DNA from: a virus
Length of the DNA: 52,264 bases
Reading direction: 5' to 3' (one strand)
Virus record (IMG/VR): IMGVR_UViG_3300030419_005497
Span: 1 to 52,264 of that record
Positions 23,315 through 31,339 of the stretch are shown here, in pieces. The notes under the pieces were generated by a model. The model worked only from the letters and a program-made list of their open reading frames with translations. It was not told where the DNA came from and made no database searches. Both the position numbers and the translations under genes were made by a program. Numbering within the stretch: position 1 is the first letter of the stretch; each line of letters starts with the position of its first letter.

Positions 23315-24555
23315 CAGATGTCACCATCCGCCTTTCGATAAGAGTCTTTCACTTTGCCGCCTCTTTTCATTTTGAGGAACATATTAACGCGAGCCATCGC
23401 CCAACCTCCTCGGCTCATATTTGGCCGATGACTTTGGGAAAATGCTCCTGCTCCTCTACGGTAAACTTTTTTAAGTTGACCAAGGGTTACTTTTTTAGAG
23501 TGTTTGGCATTGTGTTCTTTGACCTTATTTTTAAGAGAGGTTAAAACTTTCTCAGAGAAAGTAATTGATCCACCGCCTTTGCCAGCACTACCTTTGGGAT
23601 TTTTAGATGATCCTTTTTTTCTTTCGCTAGGCTTTGCTGGGGTTTGTGCTGCGCTTTTAGGGCCAGATCTTTTAGCTGTGGAATCTTCGAGATCTAATTC
23701 CTCGCCAGACATAACTTCATCGTACTCTTCTAAAGACATCTCGTAGTTGGCAGTTACTTTGCCGTAATCTTTTGCCTTTTTTTGAGCTTTCTTGATCTGC
23801 TCTGCTGTTGGCGCACCCTTGTCGCCTTTCTTTCTCATTTTCTCTCCAGAGCCAGACTTAATTCTTTCTTTCTTTTTGCGGATATTCTCCCATAGACTAG
23901 CATAGTTTTGCTTCTCTGTTAAAGCGGATTCTGATGTATTAGCTTCCTCACAGCTACACTCTTCACAGCCACAATCATCTTTTTCAGTTACTTCTTCGGT
24001 CACTGAAGCCAACTCAGGGTTCATGGCAAGAAGTTCATCGTGATTGAAAATAGTCTCTCCATCCCACTCATACTCATTATCGACGGTAGATTGAATGGAG
24101 GCTTCCACCTTTTTGCCTCCGCGCCACTGACGGCAAGACCAATAGCGAGCCTTCGTTTTAGGGCCGGGGTTATCACAGTTGTGTCTAGCTCTAAAATTCT
24201 TTCTGCGATTAGGGTCGTCTCTTTTGATCTCCATATTTGGATCTCCAAAGTTCACTTTCACAACATTCCCTTTTTCGTTTTTTACATAGACCGAAAACTT
24301 TTTCGGGCCTTTTGGAGTTCTAAAGGGTTTATTTAGAGTTTTCTTTTCCTTTTCTGCGAGAATCTCATCAGAGAAATCAATTACATAGCTACCGTCTTGT
24401 ATTTCAACATTAGCACTAGATTTCTCCCATTGAGAGTAGCATACCGCCGCTCTTTGTTCGTCGTCTGGAAACTCCTTCACCATTTTAAGATTATCCATGC
24501 AGATATTTACGAAATCTTTTTTATCCTGTCCTTTTTTTGGTGTCGGTAATGGCAT
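23314..24555 (-). CDS. Modular phage protein, prohead/capsid-maturation-associated type
   Basis: Three modules are visible in 413 residues. The first has PTPKKGQDKKDFVNICMDNL then EFPDDEQRAAVCYSQWEKS. The second has KKFSVYVKNEKGNVVKVNFG, then RRKNFRARHNCDNP and ARYWSCRQW. The C-terminal module is VTLGQLKKVYRRGAGAFS-SHRP---RGGWAMARVNMFL. Modules of these kinds are found as add-ons in phage portal/prohead-protease proteins and some standalone proteins. A CGCEECSC cluster may bind metal. No protease catalytic site is obvious. Role in virion assembly is inference. Confidence 0.7.
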   Translation of the reverse strand: MPLPTPKKGQDKKDFVNICMDNLKMVKEFPDDEQRAAVCYSQWEKSSANVEIQDGSYVIDFSDEILAEKEKKTLNKPFRTPKGPKKFSVYVKNEKGNVVKVNFGDPNMEIKRDDPNRRKNFRARHNCDNPGPKTKARYWSCRQWRGGKKVEASIQSTVDNEYEWDGETIFNHDELLAMNPELASVTEEVTEKDDCGCEECSCEEANTSESALTEKQNYASLWENIRKKKERIKSGSGEKMRKKGDKGAPTAEQIKKAQKKAKDYGKVTANYEMSLEEYDEVMSGEELDLEDSTAKRSGPKSAAQTPAKPSERKKGSSKNPKGSAGKGGGSITFSEKVLTSLKNKVKEHNAKHSKKVTLGQLKKVYRRGAGAFSQSHRPNMSRGGWAMARVNMFLKMKRGGKVKDSYRKADGDI

Positions 24556-24583
24556 AATGTTTCCTGTTTTAGATTACACAATT

Positions 24584-24727
24584 TTATTTCTTCGGTATAA
24601 AAAATACTCTACGGAGAGTCTCTTTAAATGGAATTTCATCTGGAAAATCCTCCAATTTTACCGTTTCCCATCGTAAAATAAACAAAACGCTGAAAAGGAA
24701 AGGTAATGTTAGAGGCAAGTATTCCAT
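24584..24727 (-). CDS. Small membrane protein (47 aa)
   Basis: MEYLPLTLPFLFSVLFILRW forms one hydrophobic helix, followed by a charged tail ending in FFIPKK. It sits in the gap between the 2OG oxygenase gene and the modular gene. No ribosome site is clear. Confidence 0.45.
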   Translation of the reverse strand: MEYLPLTLPFLFSVLFILRWETVKLEDFPDEIPFKETLRRVFFIPKK

Positions 24728-24743
24728 ATATAATATTACACTT

Positions 24744-25346
24744 TTAAGTGATCCAATTATTGAAAGTTATTATTATGTATCTAGAGCCTTTGGTAACTGG
24801 TCGCGCTCCATGATAATGAGTAAACATCCCTTGATGAAACATCATGTAACCAACTTTAGCTTTAACTAATCTTTTAGCGTCCAAAAACCAAGTCCCTCCA
24901 CCTTCAAAGTTATTATTAAGGGTCAGCATCGTCGTGACGCTGCTAAAATCGTGATGTAACCCCAAGTGAGCTTGTTTGTCTGGGGTATATTTGGCTATAA
25001 AACTTTCAGGGGTAAATCTTTGGTCTAGTTTTTGATCCCCCAAAATATCATCAAGGTGATAGGCGTGAATTATAGCTGGGTAAACTATTTTAAATAAAAC
25101 ATGATTGTATAGTACATCTAAATTGCCTATATCACTGAGAAGCATATCATAGGTTGCGTAATCAGTATTCGTTTCTCTCTGACCGCTATCCCAAAGATTT
25201 TTTTCTTCTGCCGCTTTTATTATTTTCTCGCAGATTTCCTCGTTGAATAATTGAAATCCATAGCAACCATAAAAAATCTCGTCTAAAACGAGATCCCATT
25301 CACCTTTTAATACAGGGGGAGATATAAATTTAGAAAAGTCCTCCAT
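24744..25346 (-). CDS. 2OG-Fe(II) dioxygenase, prolyl/lysyl hydroxylase-like (first copy)
   Basis: The double-stranded beta-helix core has H131-x-D133 in LGLHHDFSSV, a GGGTWF strand, and the distal His 179 with Arg 189 in HYHGARPVTKGSRYI. These complete the iron triad and the 2-oxoglutarate anchor. Length (200) is usual for phage members. Such enzymes hydroxylate protein or small-molecule substrates. It lies in a cluster with a coiled-coil membrane protein, a Tat-exported protein and a second 2OG oxygenase. Substrate is unknown. Confidence 0.88.
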   Translation of the reverse strand: MEDFSKFISPPVLKGEWDLVLDEIFYGCYGFQLFNEEICEKIIKAAEEKNLWDSGQRETNTDYATYDMLLSDIGNLDVLYNHVLFKIVYPAIIHAYHLDDILGDQKLDQRFTPESFIAKYTPDKQAHLGLHHDFSSVTTMLTLNNNFEGGGTWFLDAKRLVKAKVGYMMFHQGMFTHYHGARPVTKGSRYIIITFNNWIT

Positions 25347-25714
25347 TATTTATTAGGATCTTCTTTATTTCTCAGATCGAAAAGCTCATCACTTACCTTA
25401 TTATACTCCCCCTTCCAGTATTCGTTAAGTGCATCTATTTGGACTTCTAATTGGAGATTTGTTACCTGTGACCCGCGATACAAAGCCTCCCAATAATCTC
25501 TAGCCTGTTTCATTTTCCATAACTGCTCCTTTATTTCTCTGTTGTCAGAATCTGCCTCATTGAGCATCCTCACATAGATGCTAGTAGACTTATTGTTATT
25601 TTCCAAAGCCTTATCTGTGACGTAATGATAATAAAGCTGATAACAATAAAAAATAATTATCCATAGTGAAATCAGAGCTAAAAATCTTTGATTTATGGTG
25701 AGTCCTTTAAACAT
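25346..25714 (-). CDS. Membrane-anchored coiled-coil protein (122 aa)
   Basis: An N-terminal hydrophobic helix (FLALISLWIIIFYCYQLYYH) is followed by a long charged helix with heptad-like spacing through residue 115. This resembles a spanin-like or scaffold protein anchored in the inner membrane, but there is no lipoprotein partner next to it, so lysis is only one possibility. Confidence 0.65.
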   Translation of the reverse strand: MFKGLTINQRFLALISLWIIIFYCYQLYYHYVTDKALENNNKSTSIYVRMLNEADSDNREIKEQLWKMKQARDYWEALYRGSQVTNLQLEVQIDALNEYWKGEYNKVSDELFDLRNKEDPNK

Positions 25715-26198
25715 ATTCTATCAATGCTCCATCTGCTGTATGGTCAATATAGTCTGGATGAATCCATTTTGTTTCCTTATAGGGATTTAACTTGGCCCAA
25801 TAATTATAAATATGTTTAGGTGCGACCAATGGGTCTTGTGACCTCTCATGAAAAACTTCGTAAGCGATTTCAGTTTCAAACGAAACTACGCGACTATGAA
25901 TATCTATAAAGTCAACCGCTTTCCCAAAACCATAAAAACGTAATTGACCGTTAATCCACTTGTCACCCATATATCCCTCGTCTTTTATGCCTGTATGATC
26001 ACCGCCAAAAATGCCCTTTTTATATTCTTCTAGCGGCCAATATTTTTGGTTTTGAATATAGCAGTTTACAAAGTAAGGATATTTAAGTTTTAAATGATCT
26101 GTGCCTTTTGGGCGGCTATACAGGGTATCTGCTTTAAGAGCTAGGGTCGTTCCCGCTGTGAGTGCTGGGACTGTTTTGATGAATTCTCTCCTGTTCAT
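25707..26198 (-). CDS. Protein with twin-arginine (Tat) export signal
   Basis: The N-terminus MNRREFIKTVPALTAGTTLA is a classical Tat signal: RR followed by EFIK, a hydrophobic stretch, and a likely cleavage after A-L-K-A. The mature part (about 140 residues) is aromatic-rich (YPYFVNCYIQNQKYWPLEEY) with no domain I recognise. Tat exports folded, often cofactor-containing proteins. It is sandwiched between two 2OG oxygenase genes, separated by a membrane protein gene on one side and coupled by TAATG on the other. Confidence 0.78.
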   Translation of the reverse strand: MNRREFIKTVPALTAGTTLALKADTLYSRPKGTDHLKLKYPYFVNCYIQNQKYWPLEEYKKGIFGGDHTGIKDEGYMGDKWINGQLRFYGFGKAVDFIDIHSRVVSFETEIAYEVFHERSQDPLVAPKHIYNYWAKLNPYKETKWIHPDYIDHTADGALIEYV

Positions 26199-26698
26199 TA
26201 TTTGGTTCTTTCATAGCCAAATGGCGCATTTGGCCAAGGGTTTATGCCCACCGAAACTCTTTGCCCTCTAATAACTGGCGAAACCCCATGAAACATAACG
26301 CTAGGAAATATTATCATACTATTTGTTTTTGGCTCGACGGTTAAATGATCCGTGTAAAAAGTACCACCATTTAATTCCTTGATCAAAGGGTAATATACCA
26401 TACTTACCATTGGGTGCTTTTCCTCCCCTGTTTCAAGAAAGCGTACTTCGTCTCTATCTACATGGTAAGAAACATAATCAGTGTAATTATGATGCATCTC
26501 AAAACCAGCCATATCCGACAAATCTACATAATCATTTACTATTTTGAGGATCGCCTTTACAGAATCGAATTTTAAATTTAAAAGATTTTGATTGTACCAA
26601 AAGTCCCCCAAGCCATTTGTTTCTGCATCATCGTAGTTATGATTTAAGATCTCCTCTCTTAGCTCACCACTTAAAACATCATGTAAAATTCGTATCAT
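26198..26698 (-). CDS. 2OG-Fe(II) dioxygenase (second copy)
   Basis: The 166-residue protein has H79-x-D81 in SYHVDRDEV, a YYPLIKELNGGTFYTD strand region, and His 137 with Arg 147 in MFHGVSPVIRGQRVSV. This is a complete Fe(II)/2-oxoglutarate site. It is shorter than the first copy and clearly different in sequence, so it probably has a separate substrate. It follows the AdoMetDC-like gene and is coupled to the Tat protein gene. Confidence 0.85.
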   Translation of the reverse strand: MIRILHDVLSGELREEILNHNYDDAETNGLGDFWYNQNLLNLKFDSVKAILKIVNDYVDLSDMAGFEMHHNYTDYVSYHVDRDEVRFLETGEEKHPMVSMVYYPLIKELNGGTFYTDHLTVEPKTNSMIIFPSVMFHGVSPVIRGQRVSVGINPWPNAPFGYERTK

Positions 26699-26701
26699 GA
26701 A

Positions 26702-27049
26702 CTACTCTTTCCAAGCTATCTCTATTAAGTTTTCCCCAAAAAATTCTTCAGTGTATTTAACAGGTGTTTTAGGATCAAAAGCTCTGCAAGTATAAACATC
26801 CACAGAAAAGAAGCAGGGCTTTCTATCGTCCCAAGCGTAAATGTGCATACCACTTTCCTTCCAATGAACGTAAGCGCACCAACCATAATCGGGATCATAG
26901 TTGCAGAAAGGGGCAGTTGCTTCAGTCATGTTTAGGACTTTAGTGATTTCACGGCAATACCTATCCATATCTTCAGGCTTGAAAGGGTTATGAAGAGTGC
27001 CTTCAATAACAATTCTTTGTCTGCATATGTCAGGAGCTAGGTCTTTCAT
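26702..27049 (-). CDS. AdoMet decarboxylase-like (SpeD-like) protein
   Basis: The 115-residue product matches the SpeD layout. HWKESGMHIYAWDDRKP aligns with the ES-H-x-IHTW segment that contains the self-cleavage site (Glu65-Ser66, Ser giving the pyruvoyl group), and FSVDVYTCRAFDP aligns with the DVFTCG segment carrying the catalytic Cys (Cys88). The His of the IHTW motif appears replaced by Tyr71. SpeD makes decarboxylated AdoMet for polyamines. This family is recurrent in phages, and altered active sites leave activity uncertain. It overlaps the next gene by 4 bases. Confidence 0.72.
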   Translation of the reverse strand: MKDLAPDICRQRIVIEGTLHNPFKPEDMDRYCREITKVLNMTEATAPFCNYDPDYGWCAYVHWKESGMHIYAWDDRKPCFFSVDVYTCRAFDPKTPVKYTEEFFGENLIEIAWKE

Positions 27050-27366
27050 AAATCTTTTAACTTTTTAACATCATACCCATCTTCTTTAGCTAGACCCTTT
27101 TCGAGTAGCTCTACAAAAAACTCCTGTATTCCTTTATTGCTGACTCGCTTACGATTTTTTTCTTTCTTAAAGAGTTCGTCAAAAGCCTTATTAGTAGAAA
27201 TTTCCATAGAGCAGGTATCGTTTGGGTTGTCTTTAATGTCATGTACATAAACCCTTGGAAAATCACTAGACATGACTTCTTCAAAAGATTCGTCGTTTAG
27301 AAAATCATCCGTATCTCCAACGGCCCAGTCTTTTTTCTCTAATCGTTCTTTTTTATTTTTCTTCAT
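27046..27366 (-). CDS. Hypothetical charged protein (106 aa)
   Basis: A basic N-terminus (MKKNKKERLEKKDWAVGDTD) is followed by an acidic central part and a helical C-terminus with QEFFVELLEKGLAKEDGYDV. It is coupled to the neighbouring genes on both sides by 4-base overlaps. No family is recognised. Confidence 0.65.
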   Translation of the reverse strand: MKKNKKERLEKKDWAVGDTDDFLNDESFEEVMSSDFPRVYVHDIKDNPNDTCSMEISTNKAFDELFKKEKNRKRVSNKGIQEFFVELLEKGLAKEDGYDVKKLKDL

Positions 27367-27602
27367 GATTCTATTTCATGGTCTTTAAATTCTATTTCAG
27401 TCGCCACAAGAACTGACGTGTCCTTTATGTCTCTCAATATTTGTTCCGCTTGTTCTACCGCTTCTTCTTCGGTTTCTCCAACGATAGTAATTGGGTCTTC
27501 GGTGTGGGCATAAATACTACCGTCTTCATTATAAAAGACTTCATGTATGCTATACCAAGTAACTCCGTCCTTTTCGTGTTTTATGATTCTATTGTTCCAC
27601 AT
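27363..27602 (-). CDS. Conserved small phage protein (79 aa)
   Basis: The pattern WNNRIIKHEKDGVTWYSIHE, then VFYNEDGSIYAHTEDPITIV, then GETEEEAVEQAEQILRDIKD is one I recognise in phages as a conserved protein of unknown function. It is small and beta-alpha. Coupled by overlap to the neighbouring gene. Confidence 0.75.
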   Translation of the reverse strand: MWNNRIIKHEKDGVTWYSIHEVFYNEDGSIYAHTEDPITIVGETEEEAVEQAEQILRDIKDTSVLVATEIEFKDHEIES

Positions 27603-27793
27603 TTTTTCTTTTTAATCCCGTCGATTTCCACGGGATTGTTTTTTTGTTTTTCGTATTCTCGCCCCGCCTCAAAAGCCTGTCGGCAAAGTTTTTTAGCCAA
27701 CTCTACTACCGCCAAAGTATTTAGGGAAAGGTCTGACTTCAAAGGTCTTGGGCCTTCGCTTTCTTTCCACCATTCTTCAAATTCCATTTTCAT
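27581..27793 (-). CDS. Small hypothetical protein (70 aa)
   Basis: The protein starts [20 protein letters not shown] and contains a helix AKKLCRQAFEAGREYEKQKN of a kind common in phage proteins (AFEAG), ending in a basic Cys-containing tail. It overlaps its downstream neighbour by 22 bases. Confidence 0.62.
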   Translation of the reverse strand: MKMEFEEWWKESEGPRPLKSDLSLNTLAVVELAKKLCRQAFEAGREYEKQKNNPVEIDGIKKKKCGTIES

Positions 27794-28085
27794 TTTCTTC
27801 TTTTTCCATCTCTCTTACCCACTCAGTAACGTGGTCGTATTCATCCTGAATCCACGTACAAAGCTGTCTTGATTCTTCTTTACGTAAAACTAACTGGTCG
27901 TCATAATAATTGCCCTTAAATAAAGCCAAGTAACACAGCTTCAGTCTCATCCACCAAGTTAACTTAACGGGGTTTATACCCTCTCGCCAAAAACTAACAT
28001 AGATTTCTTCTTCGCCGTCAAACTTGGTAAGTAGCATACCTTCGCCGTGACAACTGCATTTTATGAATTTTTCTCGATCAGCCAT
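27777..28085 (-). CDS. Conserved phage protein with CSCHGEGM motif (102 aa)
   Basis: I chose the ATG at 28085, inside the end of guaC, because related phage proteins begin near the CSCHGEGM motif. The rest ([20 protein letters not shown], then [14 protein letters not shown]) fits a recurrent phage family of unknown function. The Cys pair could bind metal. Confidence 0.72.
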   Translation of the reverse strand: MADREKFIKCSCHGEGMLLTKFDGEEEIYVSFWREGINPVKLTWWMRLKLCYLALFKGNYYDDQLVLRKEESRQLCTWIQDEYDHVTEWVREMEKEENENGI

Positions 28086-29238
28086 TCTTTCCAAATACTT
28101 CGTTTGATTGCTGAGTGACTCTAACGAAAGTTGCACATTTGGGCATATCCTTTATCCTCTTAGCCCCAATATAAGTACAAGTAGAGCGCAACCCGCCAAG
28201 AATACTTTCCATAGTGTCTTTAAGTCTTCCGCGATGTTTTATCCTTACTGTTTTTCCTTCTGACGAACGATAGCTCGCAACGCCACCATGATACTTGTTC
28301 ATGGCTGTATCAGAACTCATTCCGTAAAATGCTTTGTAAGTCTCTCCATTTACTATTTCTTCTTGCCCCGCTGATTCATTATGACCAGCCAGCATCCCGC
28401 CCAACATAACAAAATCAGCACCAGCACAAAAGGCCTTGGCCACATCGCCAGCGCACACGCACCCCCCATCAGCCATAATATGCCCACCAATCCCATGTGC
28501 AGCATCCGCGCATTCAATGACCGCGCTGAGTTGAGGATAACCCACACCAGTTTGTATACGAGTAGTACAGACAGACCCGCCGCCAATGCCCACTTTAACA
28601 ATATCTGCTCCACTTAAAAGTATCTCCTCTGTCATTTCGCCAGTAACAACATTGCCAGCGATTATAATAATATGCGGAAATTCTTCACGCACCCTTTTAA
28701 TAAAATCGCAGAACTTGGCACTATAACCATTTGCGATATCAATACAAACAAACTGATTATGGTAAAAATTCCATTGAATGTTTCTAAGATAATCTAAATC
28801 ATCGGTATCTTTTTCGCTATATTTGATTCCAATAGAGGGCGAGAGATGCTTGTAAATTCTGTTTTGCCAACGATCTGAATCTCTATCATATTCCCAATTC
28901 TCTTCATTGGCTTCTTTCTGCTCCTTATTCTTCCAAACTCCATAGCCATTCAATTTGTGCGCCCAAACATCACCATCGTAATGTTTACTTATGCAAGTTA
29001 GGCCGTGATACTGAGCGAGAACTTTACCTGTCTCAAAAGTTCCTACTGTATCCATGTTTGAAGCAACGATAGGAACACCTGTCCAACCGTAACTCGGATT
29101 ACCAGCACCATCTGCCCCAGCGTTCTTGAAGGTGAAAGTACGCATCAAGTCTACCTCACTACGAGACGTAAGCTCTGATCGCTTTGGGCGTAAAAGAACG
29201 TCTTTATAGTCCAGCTTTATATCTGACTCAATTCTCAT
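28078..29238 (-). CDS. guaC: GMP reductase (GuaC)
   Basis: At 386 residues this aligns along its length with bacterial GuaC. The N-terminus [20 protein letters not shown] matches, and the catalytic Cys 224 lies in [24 protein letters not shown] and [16 protein letters not shown] follow, and the C-terminus has [15 protein letters not shown]. It converts GMP to IMP with NADPH and would redirect purines away from GMP. About 40 extra residues near 95-135 replace a shorter loop in the E. coli enzyme. IMP dehydrogenase is the related alternative, but the absence of CBS domains and the GuaC-type motifs favour GMP reductase. Confidence 0.9.
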   Translation of the reverse strand: MRIESDIKLDYKDVLLRPKRSELTSRSEVDLMRTFTFKNAGADGAGNPSYGWTGVPIVASNMDTVGTFETGKVLAQYHGLTCISKHYDGDVWAHKLNGYGVWKNKEQKEANEENWEYDRDSDRWQNRIYKHLSPSIGIKYSEKDTDDLDYLRNIQWNFYHNQFVCIDIANGYSAKFCDFIKRVREEFPHIIIIAGNVVTGEMTEEILLSGADIVKVGIGGGSVCTTRIQTGVGYPQLSAVIECADAAHGIGGHIMADGGCVCAGDVAKAFCAGADFVMLGGMLAGHNESAGQEEIVNGETYKAFYGMSSDTAMNKYHGGVASYRSSEGKTVRIKHRGRLKDTMESILGGLRSTCTYIGAKRIKDMPKCATFVRVTQQSNEVFGKNG

Positions 29239-29542
29239 CTAAATCCAGAGTGTTTGTCCCTGCCCTTTTAACTAAGTCTAATCTTTCCTTTAGATCTTCA
29301 GATAGCCATTTTTTAGCCAACTTCTCATTTTTTATCGCTTGGTCATACAGGAAACATATGTATTCAGAATTAATTGACCCAAGTAGCTTATCAAGGGTTA
29401 AGAAATAATTTTGGAGCTTCTTGTCCATGAGCTTGAATTGCCCTTTGTGCTGCCCTTTGGATTCGACAATGCTTCTAACGCAAAATTGCATTGAGGAAAG
29501 TTGCTCGTAAGCAGTTCTTCTATTTCTATGTTTTGTTATCAT
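29228..29542 (-). CDS. Hypothetical helical protein (104 aa)
   Basis: The ATG at 29542 overlaps the TGA of the upstream zinc-ribbon gene, so the longer start at 29611 is unlikely. The product begins [20 protein letters not shown] and is helical throughout, with [20 protein letters not shown]. No family is recognised. Confidence 0.65.
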   Translation of the reverse strand: MITKHRNRRTAYEQLSSMQFCVRSIVESKGQHKGQFKLMDKKLQNYFLTLDKLLGSINSEYICFLYDQAIKNEKLAKKWLSEDLKERLDLVKRAGTNTLDLDEN

Positions 29543-29721
29543 TCGTAATTTTTCCTCATTCTCATCAAGTAATGATGATGCATCCTTACATAAGGAGGGC
29601 AATCGGGGCAATCTCCGTTAATTAATTTGTCGCCGCAAACTTCGCACTTTTCTGTATTTTTATTTTTGAGGGCTTGATCCTCAAGGTCTTTGATTATCTT
29701 TTGCTTCTCTTCCTCCGTCAC
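29539..29721 (-). CDS. Zinc-ribbon micro-protein (60 aa)
   Basis: The GTG start at 29721 overlaps the TGA of the kinase-like gene. A helix is followed by a four-Cys zinc ribbon, CEVCGDKLINGDCPDC, and a His-rich tail (MHHHYLMRMRKNY). It is likely a nucleic-acid or protein-binding accessory; function is unknown. Confidence 0.65.
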   Translation of the reverse strand: MTEEEKQKIIKDLEDQALKNKNTEKCEVCGDKLINGDCPDCPPYVRMHHHYLMRMRKNYE

Positions 29722-30227
29722 CCAAGCTCTTTCAGACCATCAAGCAAACTTTTAAAAGTATCTTCCGAGTCTCTGTCAGTATTTAAAGTCATTGAAGGGC
29801 TGCCGTCCTCAAAGTCTTCAACATGGTATTCCCTTCTCATCTGTCTTTGAGAGGTTAGCAAGATGCTGAACACTTGTCCAGCATTATTTTTCGTAAGTTC
29901 ATCCCTCAGTTCCTCATAAGGGTTAACAAGGCATAACACCACATCTGTATTGTCTTTTACTGGGCGACCTTGAATACTATTCCCGCCATCTGATTTACAG
30001 TAAATCGCAACCCAATCATTTTTGACTGATTTTTTATTTAGGTATGTTGCTACGGCGTTGGCATTTCTAATATTCTCCACTCGCCCTTCTTTGCCGTAAT
30101 TTTTGTTAGTAAACATTTCTCTAAATTCATCTCCGTCAATGATGAAGGGGGTATTTAGATGGTCGGCAAGCATTTTGCCTAAAGTGGTCTTTCCTGAAGC
30201 TGGTTGACCATATAAAACGTATATCAT
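29718..30227 (-). CDS. APS kinase-like P-loop kinase
   Basis: I chose the ATG at 30227; an in-frame TTG at 30236 is the alternative. The protein opens MIYVLYGQPASGKTTLGKML with the Walker A close to the N-terminus. FIIDGDEFREMF and GRVENIRNANAVA follow, matching the DGD--R and NI-R elements of adenylylsulfate (APS) kinase, which makes PAPS. The later part diverges from classical CysC and the lid is not obvious, so a related small-molecule kinase is possible. A sulfotransferase-like gene at 33424 would use PAPS. Confidence 0.68.
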   Translation of the reverse strand: MIYVLYGQPASGKTTLGKMLADHLNTPFIIDGDEFREMFTNKNYGKEGRVENIRNANAVATYLNKKSVKNDWVAIYCKSDGGNSIQGRPVKDNTDVVLCLVNPYEELRDELTKNNAGQVFSILLTSQRQMRREYHVEDFEDGSPSMTLNTDRDSEDTFKSLLDGLKELG

Positions 30228-30232
30228 TTCTC

Positions 30233-30436
30233 TCAACTTTCGGCTTCTGGCCCCCTTGGCCCCTTCACTCCATAAGATCCATTCACTCTTTTCCCTTTGC
30301 TATCCACCATCATTTCCCCACATCCCTCGCACAAAACTATAATGACCTCACCATCTTTACAAAGGTCTTTAAAATCATTTAATTCCGCCTCTACGCCAAG
30401 CACCTCGTATACGCAATCCCAACAAAAATCGGCCAT
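30233..30436 (-). CDS. Small Cys-containing protein, putative zinc-binding (67 aa)
   Basis: The ATG at 30436 gives MADFCWDCVYEVLGVEAELN, then CKDGEVIIVLCEGCG. Two CxxC pairs make a treble-clef or zinc-ribbon-like site likely. The C-terminus is Gly-rich and polar. A start 8 codons upstream is less likely because the upstream gene ends there. Confidence 0.65.
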   Translation of the reverse strand: MADFCWDCVYEVLGVEAELNDFKDLCKDGEVIIVLCEGCGEMMVDSKGKRVNGSYGVKGPRGPEAES

Positions 30437-30438
30437 GA

Positions 30439-30603
30439 CTATATATCCCAATCGTCGCAAGCCATATCCATAATTACTTCGGGCGAATAATCTGGATTAG
30501 CTTGTGCTATCCTTATAGCGGAAAGAACAACCTCTTGAGTCAAGCCCCATTGCTCTGCTTGTTGGAGGTAATACCCTATGTCTGGGCTAATCTCATCTGA
30601 CAT
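30439..30603 (-). CDS. Small hypothetical protein (54 aa)
   Basis: MSDEISPDIGYYLQQAEQWG starts an acidic helical protein that fills the gap between its neighbours with only two- to three-base spacing. Function is unknown. Confidence 0.6.
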   Translation of the reverse strand: MSDEISPDIGYYLQQAEQWGLTQEVVLSAIRIAQANPDYSPEVIMDMACDDWDI

Positions 30604-30606
30604 AAT

Positions 30607-30774
30607 CTAGTAATATGTTAAGTGTTCAATCCTTGCCAGAAATTCGTCCACATCTTCAATTGCCATTCTTTGTTTTACGGTGAGATCCCAATGAGTTTTG
30701 GGAGGGTTCTTTTTCATCTCCTCAACGACAATAAAGGATTCTTCTAGCGTTAAATAATCTTCTTTCCAATTCAT
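30607..30774 (-). CDS. Small hypothetical protein (55 aa)
   Basis: MNWKEDYLTLEESFIVVEEM starts an acidic helical protein. It sits three bases before the next gene's start. No motif is recognised. Confidence 0.58.
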   Translation of the reverse strand: MNWKEDYLTLEESFIVVEEMKKNPPKTHWDLTVKQRMAIEDVDEFLARIEHLTYY

Positions 30775-30801
30775 TTTTTCCTCTCGAAAGAATGTTTTTA
30801 C

Positions 30802-31338
30802 TTACCTCAATTCTTTCCTTAGTAGCCTCCAACGGTCACTATCGATCTTCTTTTCCCCAGAGTCAATCTTCTTAATCATATCTAGGACTTCATCTATGCT
30901 ATCATAGATATACTTGTCTATTTTCATACCCATCATCCAAAGAGGTGTTTGAGATTTGCCGCCCTGCATGGAAATAAAAATAGGCTTTTTCATCCTGACT
31001 GCGGTAACGATTTCTTCCGCACTTCCCCAACTTGCAACTTCGGGGAGTAAATGAGCTATAATGAAATCAGATCTATCAACAAGATTAAGGTCGTAGCTTC
31101 TAACGATACTCATTCTTTCTACTACATCGCTATAATGACCATTGGTCATATCTTCAGCCATTCTAAGGCGAGCAGACTCATCCTCGTCTACATCCTTAAC
31201 AAAAGGTTTTCGATAGGGGTTAAACGTAATAATATTTAATTTTTGAAGCTCGTCTTCGACTTTGACCCTCCAATCTTGGCCATCTGCATACTGCATATGG
31301 CCGACTAAATACGTTCTGGTTCTTTCTAATAGGTTCAC
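30802..31338 (-). CDS. Nucleoside 2-deoxyribosyltransferase-like protein
   Basis: The GTG start at 31338 is supported by a GGAGGTAAT ribosome site. The product (178 residues) has TRTYLVGHMQYADGQDWRVK at the start and DRSDFIIAHLLPEVASWGSAEEI around residue 95. This is the Rossmann-like pattern of nucleoside 2-deoxyribosyltransferases and related DUF4406/RCL proteins. The family exchanges bases or hydrolyses deoxynucleosides, and a nucleotide-salvage role fits the other nucleotide enzymes here. The substrate is not certain. Confidence 0.7.
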   Translation of the reverse strand: MNLLERTRTYLVGHMQYADGQDWRVKVEDELQKLNIITFNPYRKPFVKDVDEDESARLRMAEDMTNGHYSDVVERMSIVRSYDLNLVDRSDFIIAHLLPEVASWGSAEEIVTAVRMKKPIFISMQGGKSQTPLWMMGMKIDKYIYDSIDEVLDMIKKIDSGEKKIDSDRWRLLRKELR

Positions 31339-31339
31339 A

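Noticed and set aside
28353-28617. ORFs on both strands within the GMP reductase gene
   Set aside because: They are shadows in other frames of a strongly conserved enzyme; hydrophobic composition comes from the guaC codons.
30233-30460. Longer start for the Cys-containing protein
   Set aside because: It would start inside the preceding gene, while the ATG at 30436 gives a clean protein right after the upstream stop.
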